Origin: Aurantiacibacter gangjinensis
GTDB taxonomy: Bacteria; Pseudomonadota; Alphaproteobacteria; Sphingomonadales; Sphingomonadaceae
Assembly (NCBI RefSeq): GCF_001886695.1
Contig: NZ_CP018097.1
Coordinates: 1,197,001 to 1,261,000, forward strand
Length of the DNA: 64,000 nt
Reading direction: 5' to 3'
Under the pieces are notes generated by a model. It did not search any database, was not told the DNA's origin, and saw only the letters and a program-made list of their open reading frames with translations. The position numbers were made by a program, and so were the translations under genes. Shown piece by piece: positions 42,522-51,322 of the stretch (its first letter is position 1; each line of letters opens with the position of its first letter).

Positions 42522-43619
42522 ATGGCTCTCCACCTGCCGAGCAAGATATCGCGGCTGATAGGCGACTACGCGACGTTGTGCGCACTGATCGGAATGATCC
42601 CGCATGAACTGGAGAAGCGCATCGTCGCCAGGCACTGCGCAGCGAAGCTGGACACGCTCGTGAAGCTGCTGCCACGTCTCAAAAACGAGATGATCTCCCA
42701 TGAATGGATCGGCGGCTCGGACGCGACCGACCTGAACGCGGCAATAAGGCGTCTGCGGACAGACTACGAGGGTAGCCCTCTCGAGAAAGTTCGAGACTCG
42801 ATGTTGGCGCACGCCTTGCAAGTTCCCCCAGCCAGCATTGTCTCGTCGTGGCTGGAGCTCAACGAGACGATGGTCACCATCCTCAACGACGACCTACAAG
42901 GGATAGACCGGAAGCTGGCGTCGCACCATCCAGGCTATCATGGCTTCGTAACGCATCCCGTCGCCGAGAACTGGCCCGAGAGCTGGTGCGACGAAGATCT
43001 CCTCGGCTCGGCAGATGCCATCCGCTTCGCCTCCCATCCGGCGGGCATCGCTTCCGCCGACGTCGCCTCGATGGTGCCGGGCGGTCACCCGGTCCAGGAC
43101 GCCACGCTCAGGATGTCTGGTCTGATGACGTCCATCCGTCAGATAGATCGCATTGCGTTCCCGATGGACGGCTATCCGAACTGCCGCCGTCTGATGGCGG
43201 AGATCATGCTCGTCGACTACTGCGCTATGTGGGAGGGTCTCACCACCGGTCCGGTCAGGAACAACTACGGCGAAGACGAGCCCGGCCTCGGCGCGATGTG
43301 GTCGGAGGATGGCTGGAGCGGCGCCCATCTGCTCATCGATCTCGCGACCCACCCTCATCCAGACTTCAACGCATGGAGGGAGCAGCGCAATCGAAGTGCG
43401 GCACATGTCGACCCGGACATTCCGATCCAGGATATCGATCTGGACAGATGGCCCATGACTTTTGAAGAGCTGACGGTCGAAGCATACAGAGTGATGAATG
43501 CAGTCCAGGCCGCAGCCATGCAGGACATACGTTCGAGGATCGCCATGATGCCGTTACAAACAATCAAAGGAACCCTCGGTCTCGCCGGGAAGGAGGGCAC
43601 GCGCTTCGACGGGCTATGA
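42522..43619 (+). CDS. Hypothetical protein with HEPN-like RNxxxAH motif
   Basis: A 365-residue, mostly helical protein with no signal peptide. Near the C-terminus, WREQRNRSAAHVDPDIPIQDI contains an R-x-R-x3-H arrangement (RNRSAAHVD) like the catalytic Rx4-6H motif of HEPN ribonucleases, followed by helices. The rest is unassigned. An upstream in-frame stop at 42513 forces a start at or after 42522. AAGGAGG ends one base before that ATG, unusually close, so true initiation may be at a later codon or may be inefficient. The context is the accessory cassette. Confidence 0.6.
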   Translation: MALHLPSKISRLIGDYATLCALIGMIPHELEKRIVARHCAAKLDTLVKLLPRLKNEMISHEWIGGSDATDLNAAIRRLRTDYEGSPLEKVRDSMLAHALQVPPASIVSSWLELNETMVTILNDDLQGIDRKLASHHPGYHGFVTHPVAENWPESWCDEDLLGSADAIRFASHPAGIASADVASMVPGGHPVQDATLRMSGLMTSIRQIDRIAFPMDGYPNCRRLMAEIMLVDYCAMWEGLTTGPVRNNYGEDEPGLGAMWSEDGWSGAHLLIDLATHPHPDFNAWREQRNRSAAHVDPDIPIQDIDLDRWPMTFEELTVEAYRVMNAVQAAAMQDIRSRIAMMPLQTIKGTLGLAGKEGTRFDGL

Positions 43620-44074
43620 ACCGTCCGGTTCGTAAAACGTCCAGATCGGATTCGTCGCTGAAACTACAGGCGACTCGTCCGTGCGGGCGACTTTAGTTAC
43701 CTTCATAACTTCCAAGTCCTTCTGAAGCCCTGCGTGGCGGGAATGGCGGTGAACTTGCCGTAGCGCGTGTCGGCCACGTCTAGCGCCGCCATAAACCTTC
43801 TACGCTTTTCGATATTTTCCTAGCCATCGATCAGCGAGCGCTGTCGGCGTCCTGCGGTCTTAGGCAATTGCCGTCCTATCGGATTTCGATCTGGCGTCTT
43901 TGATCAGGCCGGATGCTGAAGGGCGGCTTTGCGCGCTCCGTCATTCAAAACCGGACGGTCTGCAGTCGGCCCAATTGCGGACGCAAAACGGGACCGCACC
44001 TATAGCCCGACCTCGCCTTCCCTAATGAAGGCAGGCTCGTTTTGTGGCAAAGCCGGTTTTTGTGTCTGAGCTAC
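43620..44074. other. Non-coding stretch with decayed coding fragment
   Basis: These 455 bases hold no intact gene. On the minus strand about 29 codons ending near 43709 (MAALDVADTRYGKFTAIPAT...) read like the C-terminus of a protein, but the frame is closed by a stop just upstream, suggesting a remnant. A GCCTTC / GAAGGC hairpin lies near 44012-44031. The stretch probably marks the junction between two inserted segments. Confidence 0.35.
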
Positions 44075-44716
44075 TCACTCAGAGACTGTAGTTTGGGTAA
44101 ACCACATGCTTCGCCTTTCCAGAGCTGCCCTCAGCGCTGGGCAAACAGGTGTATGAGGTGTGCTACTGCCGCTTTCAGAAGAAGACGTCCGCAAGATCGC
44201 CTCAGCGAGGTCTCCTGCTAAATATCCCGCGTCACACATATTGTTGATCCGGGTTTGGCTCGCATCGTGGATCAATCCGAAACTGTGGTTTTGCTCGTGA
44301 ACAAATGTATTCAGCAAAGCAAACTCGTCTGCAGTGAAGCGCCATAGGTTAAGGCTTACTTCGCCATTGCTTGGGTTATATGCAGCAGTGGTTCTGGAGA
44401 ACGGATTCCACTTTCTCCAAGCGCGTAGCTTTGAGCTAGGAAGTCCTCCAGCCTCATCATACTTCGCTAGTAGCCAGCCTATTCGGCTACTATACAAGTC
44501 AGCCTCCGCATCCGCGGCATCGGTCAGCCGATTTTCCCAGACAATTGAACCTTCGGCATCAAGCTCCGTCAAAATTTCAGCGAATCTTGGATCACTGATC
44601 GCATCCGCCTGCATTTCCATTGCGGGCGAAATGAAACGCTGGTGTCTTTCGCCAAAAGTTGCACAGCCTCCCAAGAGTAGCGCCATTCCAATTGCTAGTG
44701 TCCAACGTGCTGTCAT
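44075..44716 (-). CDS. Lipoprotein with metzincin-type zinc motif
   Basis: A 213-residue lipoprotein (lipobox LLGGC, Cys about 18). The motif FVHEQNHSFGLIHD contains His140, Glu141, His144, Gly147, His150 and Asp151, that is HExxHxxGxxHD, the extended zinc signature of metzincin peptidases. A candidate Met-turn is less clear (NNMCDAG follows about 10 residues later). LNLWRFTADEFALLNTF precedes it. It is probably a membrane-anchored periplasmic peptidase. It is the last gene of a minus-strand run of three lipoproteins, three bases after its neighbour. Confidence 0.72.
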   Translation of the reverse strand: MTARWTLAIGMALLLGGCATFGERHQRFISPAMEMQADAISDPRFAEILTELDAEGSIVWENRLTDAADAEADLYSSRIGWLLAKYDEAGGLPSSKLRAWRKWNPFSRTTAAYNPSNGEVSLNLWRFTADEFALLNTFVHEQNHSFGLIHDASQTRINNMCDAGYLAGDLAEAILRTSSSESGSSTPHTPVCPALRAALERRSMWFTQTTVSE

Positions 44717-44719
44717 AAT

Positions 44720-45619
44720 CTAGTCCTCGGTCGCTTCATTCGGCTGGCTCGACGATGGTTCACGCGTCAGCTCAATGTCGCTCGCAAATGAAATGCCTGA
44801 AGCGTCGGTCGCGAGCGTGGGCTCAATCGTCTGCAACGAGTAGGTCCGGGTGCTGCCATTAGGCAGGACGATCTCACCAGTATTCTCAAGCAGCAAGTCA
44901 AGCTCACCGCTCGCCAAATGCTGTGCGAAATTGTCCATCCTCAGAGTCGTTCGAACATCAACATCTGCTCCAAACGGCAGCTGAAAACCGGTCCTCAATT
45001 CGACGTCGAGCTCACGGGGCGAGATGATCGCCAGCCTGTATTGTGGGTTTACTCCTGAGTGGTGCGGATCAACCTCAAGGCGCAAGCGAACTGTCGGGCT
45101 ACTTCTTCCCGAAACACCGAGTGTCACAGTAGGCGACCAGCCACCCCAGCAAGGACGGCGAGCCGAGCCAGCTATTTGCGTTCGTGCTCTCAAATCCATC
45201 TCGCTTTGGAGGACGAAACCAGTGTCGTCGGGGAGCAGTGTGAGCGGTCCAATAGTGTAGTCCACTCTCGTGGAATCTTCTTCATGTATTGCGACTCTGT
45301 ATCCTGGCCTTATCGAACCAAAAACCCGACATCGACGACTTTGCCGCGCCAGGTCACCCCCTTTCGAAGTCTGACGGAACGTTATGGTCCGCTGGCCGAA
45401 ATTTGATGCCCATTGCTGAAAGGGCCGGTATGCTATGCGCGTGCGAACGTCCTGGCCCGGTGTGCCAATTTCCTCAGTTCCTTCAGCAATTTCCGTTTCG
45501 AGGATATCTAACCGGCTCTGTGTGGCGCTGATTTCTGTCCGCAAGTCTGACGTTGAACTACACGCTGAAAGGCCAACCGCTACCGGCAGAGACAATGCAA
45601 TACGTTTGATATTCGTCAT
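44720..45619 (-). CDS. Lipoprotein, middle gene of a three-lipoprotein run
   Basis: A 299-residue lipoprotein (lipobox GLSAC, Cys about 20). Residues 25-50 are a helical heptad-like segment (LRTEISATQSRLDILETEIAEGTEEI). The remainder is beta-rich with repeated strands (GFVLQSEMDLRAR, VTLGVSGRSSPTVRLRLEV, ADVDVRTTLRMDNFAQHL). It ends in a polar acidic tail. The fold is unrecognised; it and the upstream gene share a layout of lipobox, short coiled coil and beta domain. The start at 45619 has GAGGGA eight bases upstream. Confidence 0.68.
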   Translation of the reverse strand: MTNIKRIALSLPVAVGLSACSSTSDLRTEISATQSRLDILETEIAEGTEEIGTPGQDVRTRIAYRPFQQWASNFGQRTITFRQTSKGGDLARQSRRCRVFGSIRPGYRVAIHEEDSTRVDYTIGPLTLLPDDTGFVLQSEMDLRARTQIAGSARRPCWGGWSPTVTLGVSGRSSPTVRLRLEVDPHHSGVNPQYRLAIISPRELDVELRTGFQLPFGADVDVRTTLRMDNFAQHLASGELDLLLENTGEIVLPNGSTRTYSLQTIEPTLATDASGISFASDIELTREPSSSQPNEATED

Positions 45620-45621
45620 TC

Positions 45622-46368
45622 TCAAAGTCCCTCTACGTTAGCGAAAACATGCACCCCATTCTCTAGAAAGAGAATGTTTTGGACAGCAAAGCGGCCTGTC
45701 GTAAGCGTCGTCGGAACATTGATATTTCCGCGGATGTAACTGCCATTGCCAGTGCTAATCCGGCCCGTATCAATCACCTGCGCATCAGCCCCGAAAGCGA
45801 AGTCCTGCGCCAACGGCAAAACCACGCCCGGCAAACTGTCGGTAAACTTGGAAGCTTCTAACTCGAGAAGTGACCGAACAAATCGCGCTTTTGTGAAGTT
45901 GAGCGGCCCCCACCGAAGGTCAGGCACCATTCGCGTTGCTATAATTCTCGCGGTAAGCTCTTCAGGCCTATCTGGATCCCTAACAAGCACGATCCTGGTA
46001 TCAATCTCGATGCCAGCCTCAATTCCGCTTTGAAGGTCCACTGCATTTGCTGCGAGAGTGATTTCCGGGCTTCCAGGGCGGAAGTTTGTGGAAAAGGTGC
46101 CGACGGTGATCTCTAACGGACGCCCACCCGCATCTATCTCTATAGTCTGCCCCTCAACCTCGGAGAAAACGCGCTGGAAGACATCGACGTCAAGCGCGAG
46201 GTAGGCATCGTATCGCGCAGGGTCGTAGCTCCCCTGATCGATTCCAATTTGAACCTGTTGAGCATTGCTCTCGAGATATTGGAGCCTGCCAAGCTGCAGT
46301 TCCAGAATATCTCGCTCGGTAGAACAACCTGCCAGCAGGACAAGTGCTGCCAGTGCTAAGGGTCTCAT
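45622..46368 (-). CDS. Lipoprotein, first gene of a three-lipoprotein run
   Basis: A 248-residue lipoprotein (lipobox LLAGC, Cys about 14). After a short helix (DILELQLGRLQYLESNAQQV) the protein is beta-rich, with many paired strands (PLEITVGTFSTNFRPG, GIEAGIEIDTRIVLVRD). The start at 46368 (MRPLALAALVLL) gives a proper signal peptide; the longer frame to 46413 would bury it. Two bases separate its stop from the next start, so the three genes are probably one transcript. The function is unknown. Confidence 0.68.
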   Translation of the reverse strand: MRPLALAALVLLAGCSTERDILELQLGRLQYLESNAQQVQIGIDQGSYDPARYDAYLALDVDVFQRVFSEVEGQTIEIDAGGRPLEITVGTFSTNFRPGSPEITLAANAVDLQSGIEAGIEIDTRIVLVRDPDRPEELTARIIATRMVPDLRWGPLNFTKARFVRSLLELEASKFTDSLPGVVLPLAQDFAFGADAQVIDTGRISTGNGSYIRGNINVPTTLTTGRFAVQNILFLENGVHVFANVEGL

Positions 46369-46641
46369 TCTTCGCTCACCAGCGACACCAACTAAATTGC
46401 GCGATTGGGACACAATAGGCTCCTCTTGGAAATTGAGAGGAGTGCATGTGAGGTTTCTTCGGTGATGTCCGTGACAGCCATCACGCTTTGAGAGGTTTAT
46501 CGAGCCAGCCTGCCAACATACGATTTAGTTTTCTAAGCGCATTGGCGCTTTACTGAGCTTGGCGCAGGCGCGCTTGGCAGATTTGTTGTGATCTTGCTCA
46601 AACTGCTTGGCGGAGCGAGCATCGCCTTGTAGCGGTAACCC

Positions 46642-47295
46642 ATGCCCGACCGCGAGTTCGTCGCCATTGTTCAAGCCGCCTTGGGCTGCACAGAAAACTC
46701 GGCGCTTGAAGCGACGCAGTTCGCAGCGCGTCGGTTGTTGGAGCGCGCAAAGGTCGCGTATCATCAAGGGTCTTTCGTCCAGACCTGCAACATCATAATT
46801 TCTGGGTCCGCCGATCTTCGCCTGTTGAGTCAGGATGGCAAATACTTCCAGATGGCAACGGTAGAAGTCGGCGAGCTGTTCGGCGTCTATCCCGACAGCG
46901 CTGAAATCCCAGTTGACGTCATCGCCAGAGAGGGCGCCGAGTTCCTATCTTTCGATGCAGCCAGCCTCGCCAAAATGGCTCTGAACGACTCCAGTCTTGG
47001 TGCCGCGCTGGCAGAAAAATTTGCAATGCAGAACAGCGCCTTGCTTGGGAGGTTCGCGGCCCGCCTGACACTTTCCGCGTCAGGAAGAGTGTGTGAGCAA
47101 TTGCTGCTGGCGATGGACGAAGACAGACGGGTTACACCGGTGCCTGTCATTTCAGCACTTGCAATCCTTGCGCAAACGACCCGTGAAACCGCCTCGCGCA
47201 CAATCAGCAATCTGGAAAGGCGGGGCATTCTAACACGGCATGCCGACCACTGGCTGATAGTAGCTCCCAGAACTTTGGAAGATGCGTTGGTCTGA
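46642..47295 (+). CDS. Crp/Fnr-family transcriptional regulator
   Basis: A 217-residue regulator. Residues about 20-120 form the cyclic-nucleotide-binding-type beta roll (VQTCNIIISGSADLRLLSQDGKYFQMATVEVGELFG), followed by a long dimer helix and a C-terminal winged helix. The recognition region is LAQTTRETASRTISNLERRGILTRHADHW. No Cys cluster of Fnr type is seen. The ligand is unknown. It converges with the TPR/SLOG gene; the two stop codons abut (47295/47296). Confidence 0.85.
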   Translation: MPDREFVAIVQAALGCTENSALEATQFAARRLLERAKVAYHQGSFVQTCNIIISGSADLRLLSQDGKYFQMATVEVGELFGVYPDSAEIPVDVIAREGAEFLSFDAASLAKMALNDSSLGAALAEKFAMQNSALLGRFAARLTLSASGRVCEQLLLAMDEDRRVTPVPVISALAILAQTTRETASRTISNLERRGILTRHADHWLIVAPRTLEDALV

Positions 47296-48705
47296 TCAGC
47301 TGTCAAATATCTGATAGACGTCGAAGGTGCCGTTGGCTGCCTTCACTTCGCCCAAAGGATCGAGCACAAGGTCCGGTGTTTGTGCAAGAGCCGAAAACGC
47401 AAAGGCTTTGGTCGCGCAAAATTCTCCAGCATTTGTTACAGCCAACAGTGCGATCACGCGCTGGTGTGGCTGATCCGGATCGCCTTTGTGCGGAACGTGA
47501 CGATGATCAGCGGCAACTGCGTCTCCCCGGGCGATATGCTGAGCCGCCAAAGCCAATGCAGACGAAACATCCCTACAGATCTGAGTTTTGGGCGGCTGTT
47601 TCACAGCCTGTGTGGCGAGAACAACAAGATTACTGCCCGGATTTACTATCTGACGCGCCATGCCGGGCGCGCGATCTGTTGTCAGGATTATACGCGCGCC
47701 GTCTGCACGCGTTTGAGCGGCATTTGGGCTGGCACGATCTTTTATTCTCAAGCTACACATAACGGTCTGCATTGCTTTGGCATCGTAAACTGCCAAACCT
47801 TCAGCAAGACTTTCGGCAAGCGAAACTGCCGCTGGATTTGGCCCATCGCTATTGGCAAGGCAATCGACAGTTTCAGCTGCCTCCAGCACGGCATCGAACC
47901 TGTCACCCCAAGCATGATCGACTGCCAGCACTGAGTGCTCGCGGAAGAGTGCGCGCGGGCAAGGCAAAATGACATGCAAAGCGCCGCCGCGTTCTAGGAG
48001 GCACTCCGCAACCATTATGTCAGAGCCAGCAGCAAGCGCGCCGTATGCAAAGCCTATAGAGTGTTGATCGAGGGTCTGGGTTATCGCGGGACGCAGTTCC
48101 TCATCGTCTAGGGCAACGGACATAATGCCAGTGTAATGCAGGCATTGGGGCGGTTGGAAATCCGATAGCCAATCTGTTTGCAGACCAAGTGCGTCGCTGA
48201 TCAAGGCGAACTGACTGATCGTAACCGCACGATCTTCCCAAGCCTTTGGGGCAAGCGCCACTGCGCCGGTCAGTGCCTGTCTCGCCTCGCTTGACTTGCG
48301 GAGAAGGAGCAAGGCTTCGGCATATGTTGCATGCCGCCAATATGGCGTTTCCGCCTCGTCCGGATTCGCGTCCAGAGCGTTCAGTGTTTGCTGCGCGAGC
48401 TCTCGTGATTGTTCCTCCTCGCCCGCTAGCAGGGCAAGGGTCGCTGCATTGATCAGCGGATAGGAAAGATGCTCTGCGCCGACGGCGCTTGCATAAAGGT
48501 CGGATGATTGCCGAAACAAGGCTCTGGCCTCATCGCCATCGCTCCGTTTGGCGCGCTCTTTAAGCAGGCGCCCGCGCAGCAATAGAACAGCCGGATCCTC
48601 CGCGTCTTGGCTGGCTGCAAAGTCCTCCAGCAAGCCAAATGCCCGGTCGAGATTTCCCGACCGGGCGTGGCGAATGACGCGGTTGCGGATGCTATGCGTT
48701 TTCAT
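47296..48705 (-). CDS. TPR protein with Rossmann/SLOG-like region
   Basis: A 469-residue cytosolic protein. Residues about 1-160 are TPR-like helices (NLDRAFGLLEDFAASQ; LSYPLINAATLALLAGEEEQSRELAQQTL). Residues about 180-290 form an alpha/beta region: HYTGIMSVA, then IGFAYGALAAGSDIMVAECLLERGGALHVILPCP and LFREHSVL. This resembles the SLOG-like nucleotide-binding part of TRAFs-binding/TPR proteins often linked to cyclases or TIR proteins (from memory). The C-terminus IILTTDRAPGMARQIVNPGSNLVVLATQAV is unassigned. The ATG at 48705 is preferred to a TTG at 48723. It lies 45 bases downstream of an unknown gene. Confidence 0.72.
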   Translation of the reverse strand: MKTHSIRNRVIRHARSGNLDRAFGLLEDFAASQDAEDPAVLLLRGRLLKERAKRSDGDEARALFRQSSDLYASAVGAEHLSYPLINAATLALLAGEEEQSRELAQQTLNALDANPDEAETPYWRHATYAEALLLLRKSSEARQALTGAVALAPKAWEDRAVTISQFALISDALGLQTDWLSDFQPPQCLHYTGIMSVALDDEELRPAITQTLDQHSIGFAYGALAAGSDIMVAECLLERGGALHVILPCPRALFREHSVLAVDHAWGDRFDAVLEAAETVDCLANSDGPNPAAVSLAESLAEGLAVYDAKAMQTVMCSLRIKDRASPNAAQTRADGARIILTTDRAPGMARQIVNPGSNLVVLATQAVKQPPKTQICRDVSSALALAAQHIARGDAVAADHRHVPHKGDPDQPHQRVIALLAVTNAGEFCATKAFAFSALAQTPDLVLDPLGEVKAANGTFDVYQIFDS

Positions 48706-48750
48706 GAAATCATATTTCAACAATTGTTTCGTCGAGAGCGGCTCACCCGA

Positions 48751-49407
48751 TTATGGGTCGGATGGCAACATCAAGAAACTGCCGATGGGTGGGTGCGCCC
48801 CGCCGTGGTTAGGCAGTTCCTCAAGCTGCGGCGTATTGCGTTTGTAAGGCATCGAGACCCATGGGAGATTACCATCGGGATCAAGCAAGTTAAAATAAAA
48901 GGGTAAGCGGATGGGACCGCTCCGTTTTAGAGGCAGTCCGGGACGGCCGTTTGCAGGCAAGAACACCCGTTGATGCTCCAGGACAAAGGAAGCCCAACGC
49001 GGTTCGCCCGCTGCCGGCGCATGTTGCCTTGGATCTTCTATGATTGGCTCCATTATCGTACCGTTGCATCCGAATGATTCCAGCGGTCGGGTGTCGTGGA
49101 AGAACAAGCTTTGGCCGTGGTCGTAGCCTGACCCCGGCTTTTTCCCGGCGTTGAGATAAATCGCATAAAGATGCCTGCCCTTCTCGACACTTATATCAAG
49201 CAGGCGGTCATTCGGTACCAAAGGATCGACAGGTTGCTGTGGTGTTGGGTCCCTCTCCCAATTGCCGCCAATCAATTGCTCTAGCACTTTGTAAGCATCT
49301 TCATTCGGCTTGATTTTGAACTGCTTTATACGAGAAAAATACGCATCGAATGTTCCTGATGTCTGCACTTCGTGAACGACAATTGATTTGATTTTGTCAT
49401 TCGTCAT
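48751..49407 (-). CDS. Hypothetical protein in the TIR/TPR locus
   Basis: A 218-residue soluble protein without signal peptide. An N-terminal alpha/beta part (IKSIVVHEVQTSGTFDAYFSRIKQFKI; RLLDISVEKGRHLYAIYLNAGKK) precedes a Pro/Gly-rich C-terminus (HGGAHPPIGSFLML). I recognise no domain. It lies 13 bases after the TIR gene and 45 bases before the TPR/SLOG gene on the same strand, so it is probably part of the same transcript and function. Confidence 0.65.
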   Translation of the reverse strand: MTNDKIKSIVVHEVQTSGTFDAYFSRIKQFKIKPNEDAYKVLEQLIGGNWERDPTPQQPVDPLVPNDRLLDISVEKGRHLYAIYLNAGKKPGSGYDHGQSLFFHDTRPLESFGCNGTIMEPIIEDPRQHAPAAGEPRWASFVLEHQRVFLPANGRPGLPLKRSGPIRLPFYFNLLDPDGNLPWVSMPYKRNTPQLEELPNHGGAHPPIGSFLMLPSDP

Positions 49408-49420
49408 AAGTCTTTCCTTC

Positions 49421-50980
49421 CTACTCGAAAACCTGTCTGCGATATTCGCGCCACCGCGCGTTGGCCGGGTCGCGCTCGATCAAGAGGGCGTTTGTCGCCC
49501 GTGCTCGTTCGAAATAGCTGTTTGCCGCTTCTTCCTGCCCTATGCTGCGAAGCAATGCTGCATGGCGCACATGGATTTCCATCGAAAGCTCGCGCCGCAG
49601 CATATCTTGCGGATCGTCGGCAACCAGCTGCTCTGCAATCTGGAGATAACGCTGCTGTGCGGTTTCGGAGATGTCCGGCTCCCCTGCGCGCAGCGATGCC
49701 ATCGCCAGCCACAGATTATGATAGGCTAGGTCATACAGCCCATCATCACGTTCCTCGCTGACAGTGTTAAGGCGCCGATCGACCATTTCGATAAGCTCAA
49801 GATTTCGGTCAACCGCATTCCGGCAGGCGGAAAAGTCTGAAAGTGGCGCTCGGTCGCGGCTTACTTGCGCGGCGCAGATGTTGCCTTGCGCGTAGGCTGC
49901 AAGCCGAACCCATTCTTCTCGCTCGTTGCCCCAGTCTGCACTGCTTTCGAGCAGTTCGAGCACGGGCTCCCAGACCATCAGTGCGTCCGAATATTCGCCC
50001 CGTTCGAAAGCAAGAAGCGCAATGCGGTTCTGTCCTTCTGCATGACGGAACATTCTGTAAGGATCCCCCGGGCCATCTTCGAGAAGCGCCTGCGTTTCCG
50101 CTAAAGAATCACGGTAATGTGCTTCCGCTGCGTCGAAATCACCGAGAGCCTGATCATCTTGCCCCAACCGCATAAGCGACAGTGCCCTCAAGTCGCGGCT
50201 GTCATTGGCGAGGCGGGCAGCATCCCCCTGTCGCTGATAATATTGCTGAACGCGCTGATTGACTGAACTCATCAAATCGATTCGTCCGACTTCGGTCAGT
50301 TTGCCGCGCAGATCAGTCACCATGAAGTCAACCAAGCCTTCAGCTTCAGCGCGCTGCTGTTCGGCGGTTTCACGAGCTTGGATTGCGACATATGTCATGA
50401 TTGCCATGGCTACCATCACGACCGAAGCGAGCGCCGTGACTGCCATCACGCGGCGCAATTTTCTTTGCGCATCGCGTTGCAACAACTCGGTTAGCGGAAC
50501 GTGGGCGAGGCCTGCGATGAGTTTTAAAAGACCAAGGCGACGCCCGTCGCTGTTAGCGCGGAAATCGGCGGCAAGAGGCTCTGCTGTCTTATCTAACTTA
50601 GAAAGGGCTGGGGGAAAGGCTTTCTTTGGCTCGCCCGATGCGAGCGCCAGTAAAATCGGCCTTCCAGGATGCAATTCGCGAAAAACCTCAATCTCGCGAT
50701 TGACCCATTGCGAGGCGGCGGCATTTGGAGAGCAAATGACGACCAAAGCATCGGAGCGCTCCAACGCAGCCTTGACTTCAGCAGTGAGACTGGTCGCTGC
50801 GGGAAGTTCCTCGCGATCGAGAAATACCGGCAGCAGCTTCTTGTTGAGCTGGCCGTCTGGCGTTTCGCTCTGGGTGACTTGCTTAGGAAATCGATAGGTC
50901 TGCAAGCGTGAATGTAGCCATTTTGCGAATGTCGCATCTGCATGGCTGTAACTGATAAACGCGCAGTATCGCTCCACCAT
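49421..50980 (-). CDS. TIR-domain protein with transmembrane helix and TPRs
   Basis: A 519-residue protein. Residues 1-140 form a TIR domain: YCAFISYSHADATFAKWLHSRLQTY, VFLDREELPA, SDALVVICSPNAAASQWVNREIEVF. The Glu in QWVNREIEVF lies where NAD-cleaving TIRs have the catalytic Glu. A transmembrane helix follows at about 180-203 (VMAVTALASVVMVAMAIMTYV), and the rest is TPR-like helices (about 260-515). The layout suggests a membrane-anchored receptor or effector. It heads the minus-strand unit with the unknown protein and the TPR/SLOG protein. Confidence 0.85.
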   Translation of the reverse strand: MVERYCAFISYSHADATFAKWLHSRLQTYRFPKQVTQSETPDGQLNKKLLPVFLDREELPAATSLTAEVKAALERSDALVVICSPNAAASQWVNREIEVFRELHPGRPILLALASGEPKKAFPPALSKLDKTAEPLAADFRANSDGRRLGLLKLIAGLAHVPLTELLQRDAQRKLRRVMAVTALASVVMVAMAIMTYVAIQARETAEQQRAEAEGLVDFMVTDLRGKLTEVGRIDLMSSVNQRVQQYYQRQGDAARLANDSRDLRALSLMRLGQDDQALGDFDAAEAHYRDSLAETQALLEDGPGDPYRMFRHAEGQNRIALLAFERGEYSDALMVWEPVLELLESSADWGNEREEWVRLAAYAQGNICAAQVSRDRAPLSDFSACRNAVDRNLELIEMVDRRLNTVSEERDDGLYDLAYHNLWLAMASLRAGEPDISETAQQRYLQIAEQLVADDPQDMLRRELSMEIHVRHAALLRSIGQEEAANSYFERARATNALLIERDPANARWREYRRQVFE

Positions 50981-51322
50981 CGTAGCACGCCCTCCTTATC
51001 TGCGTAGAAAGCCTCACATAAACTGCGAGATGTAGCAATGGCAGCGGAAAACGCTGTCAGGGCAAGCGCGCCAGTGAGCGGAAGGGCGGCATTGGCCTAG
51101 GGGTGATGCGACGTTCATCAACGGCTCGTCAACAGCTTGGCAGTTTTAAGAGGCTCAACTCCGAATTCCAGACATTCCGCTTCCGGCCCAACTCCAGTCG
51201 AAATGTCTAAAGCAAAGTGTTCATCACATCATCAATCTGTTCGCTCTGCCAACCGCTGTTATCGTTATAGCTATTGCATCGTGGACTTTGCCAGATAAAT
51301 AAGCCTTCGGGGTCACAGTATC
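50981..51322. other. Divergent promoter region before the type I secretion operon
   Basis: These 342 bases separate the divergent TIR and exporter genes. No gene, repeat or RNA is evident. The right part (51200-51320) is AT-richer and is the likely promoter of the exporter operon. A clear ribosome site before the ATG at 51323 is not visible, so start efficiency or position is uncertain. Confidence 0.35.

Noticed and set aside
34148-51322. Direct repeats of the tRNA-Ser 3' end bounding the accessory region
   Set aside because: I looked for a second copy of the T-arm/acceptor sequence to the right and saw none, so an att pair cannot be claimed.
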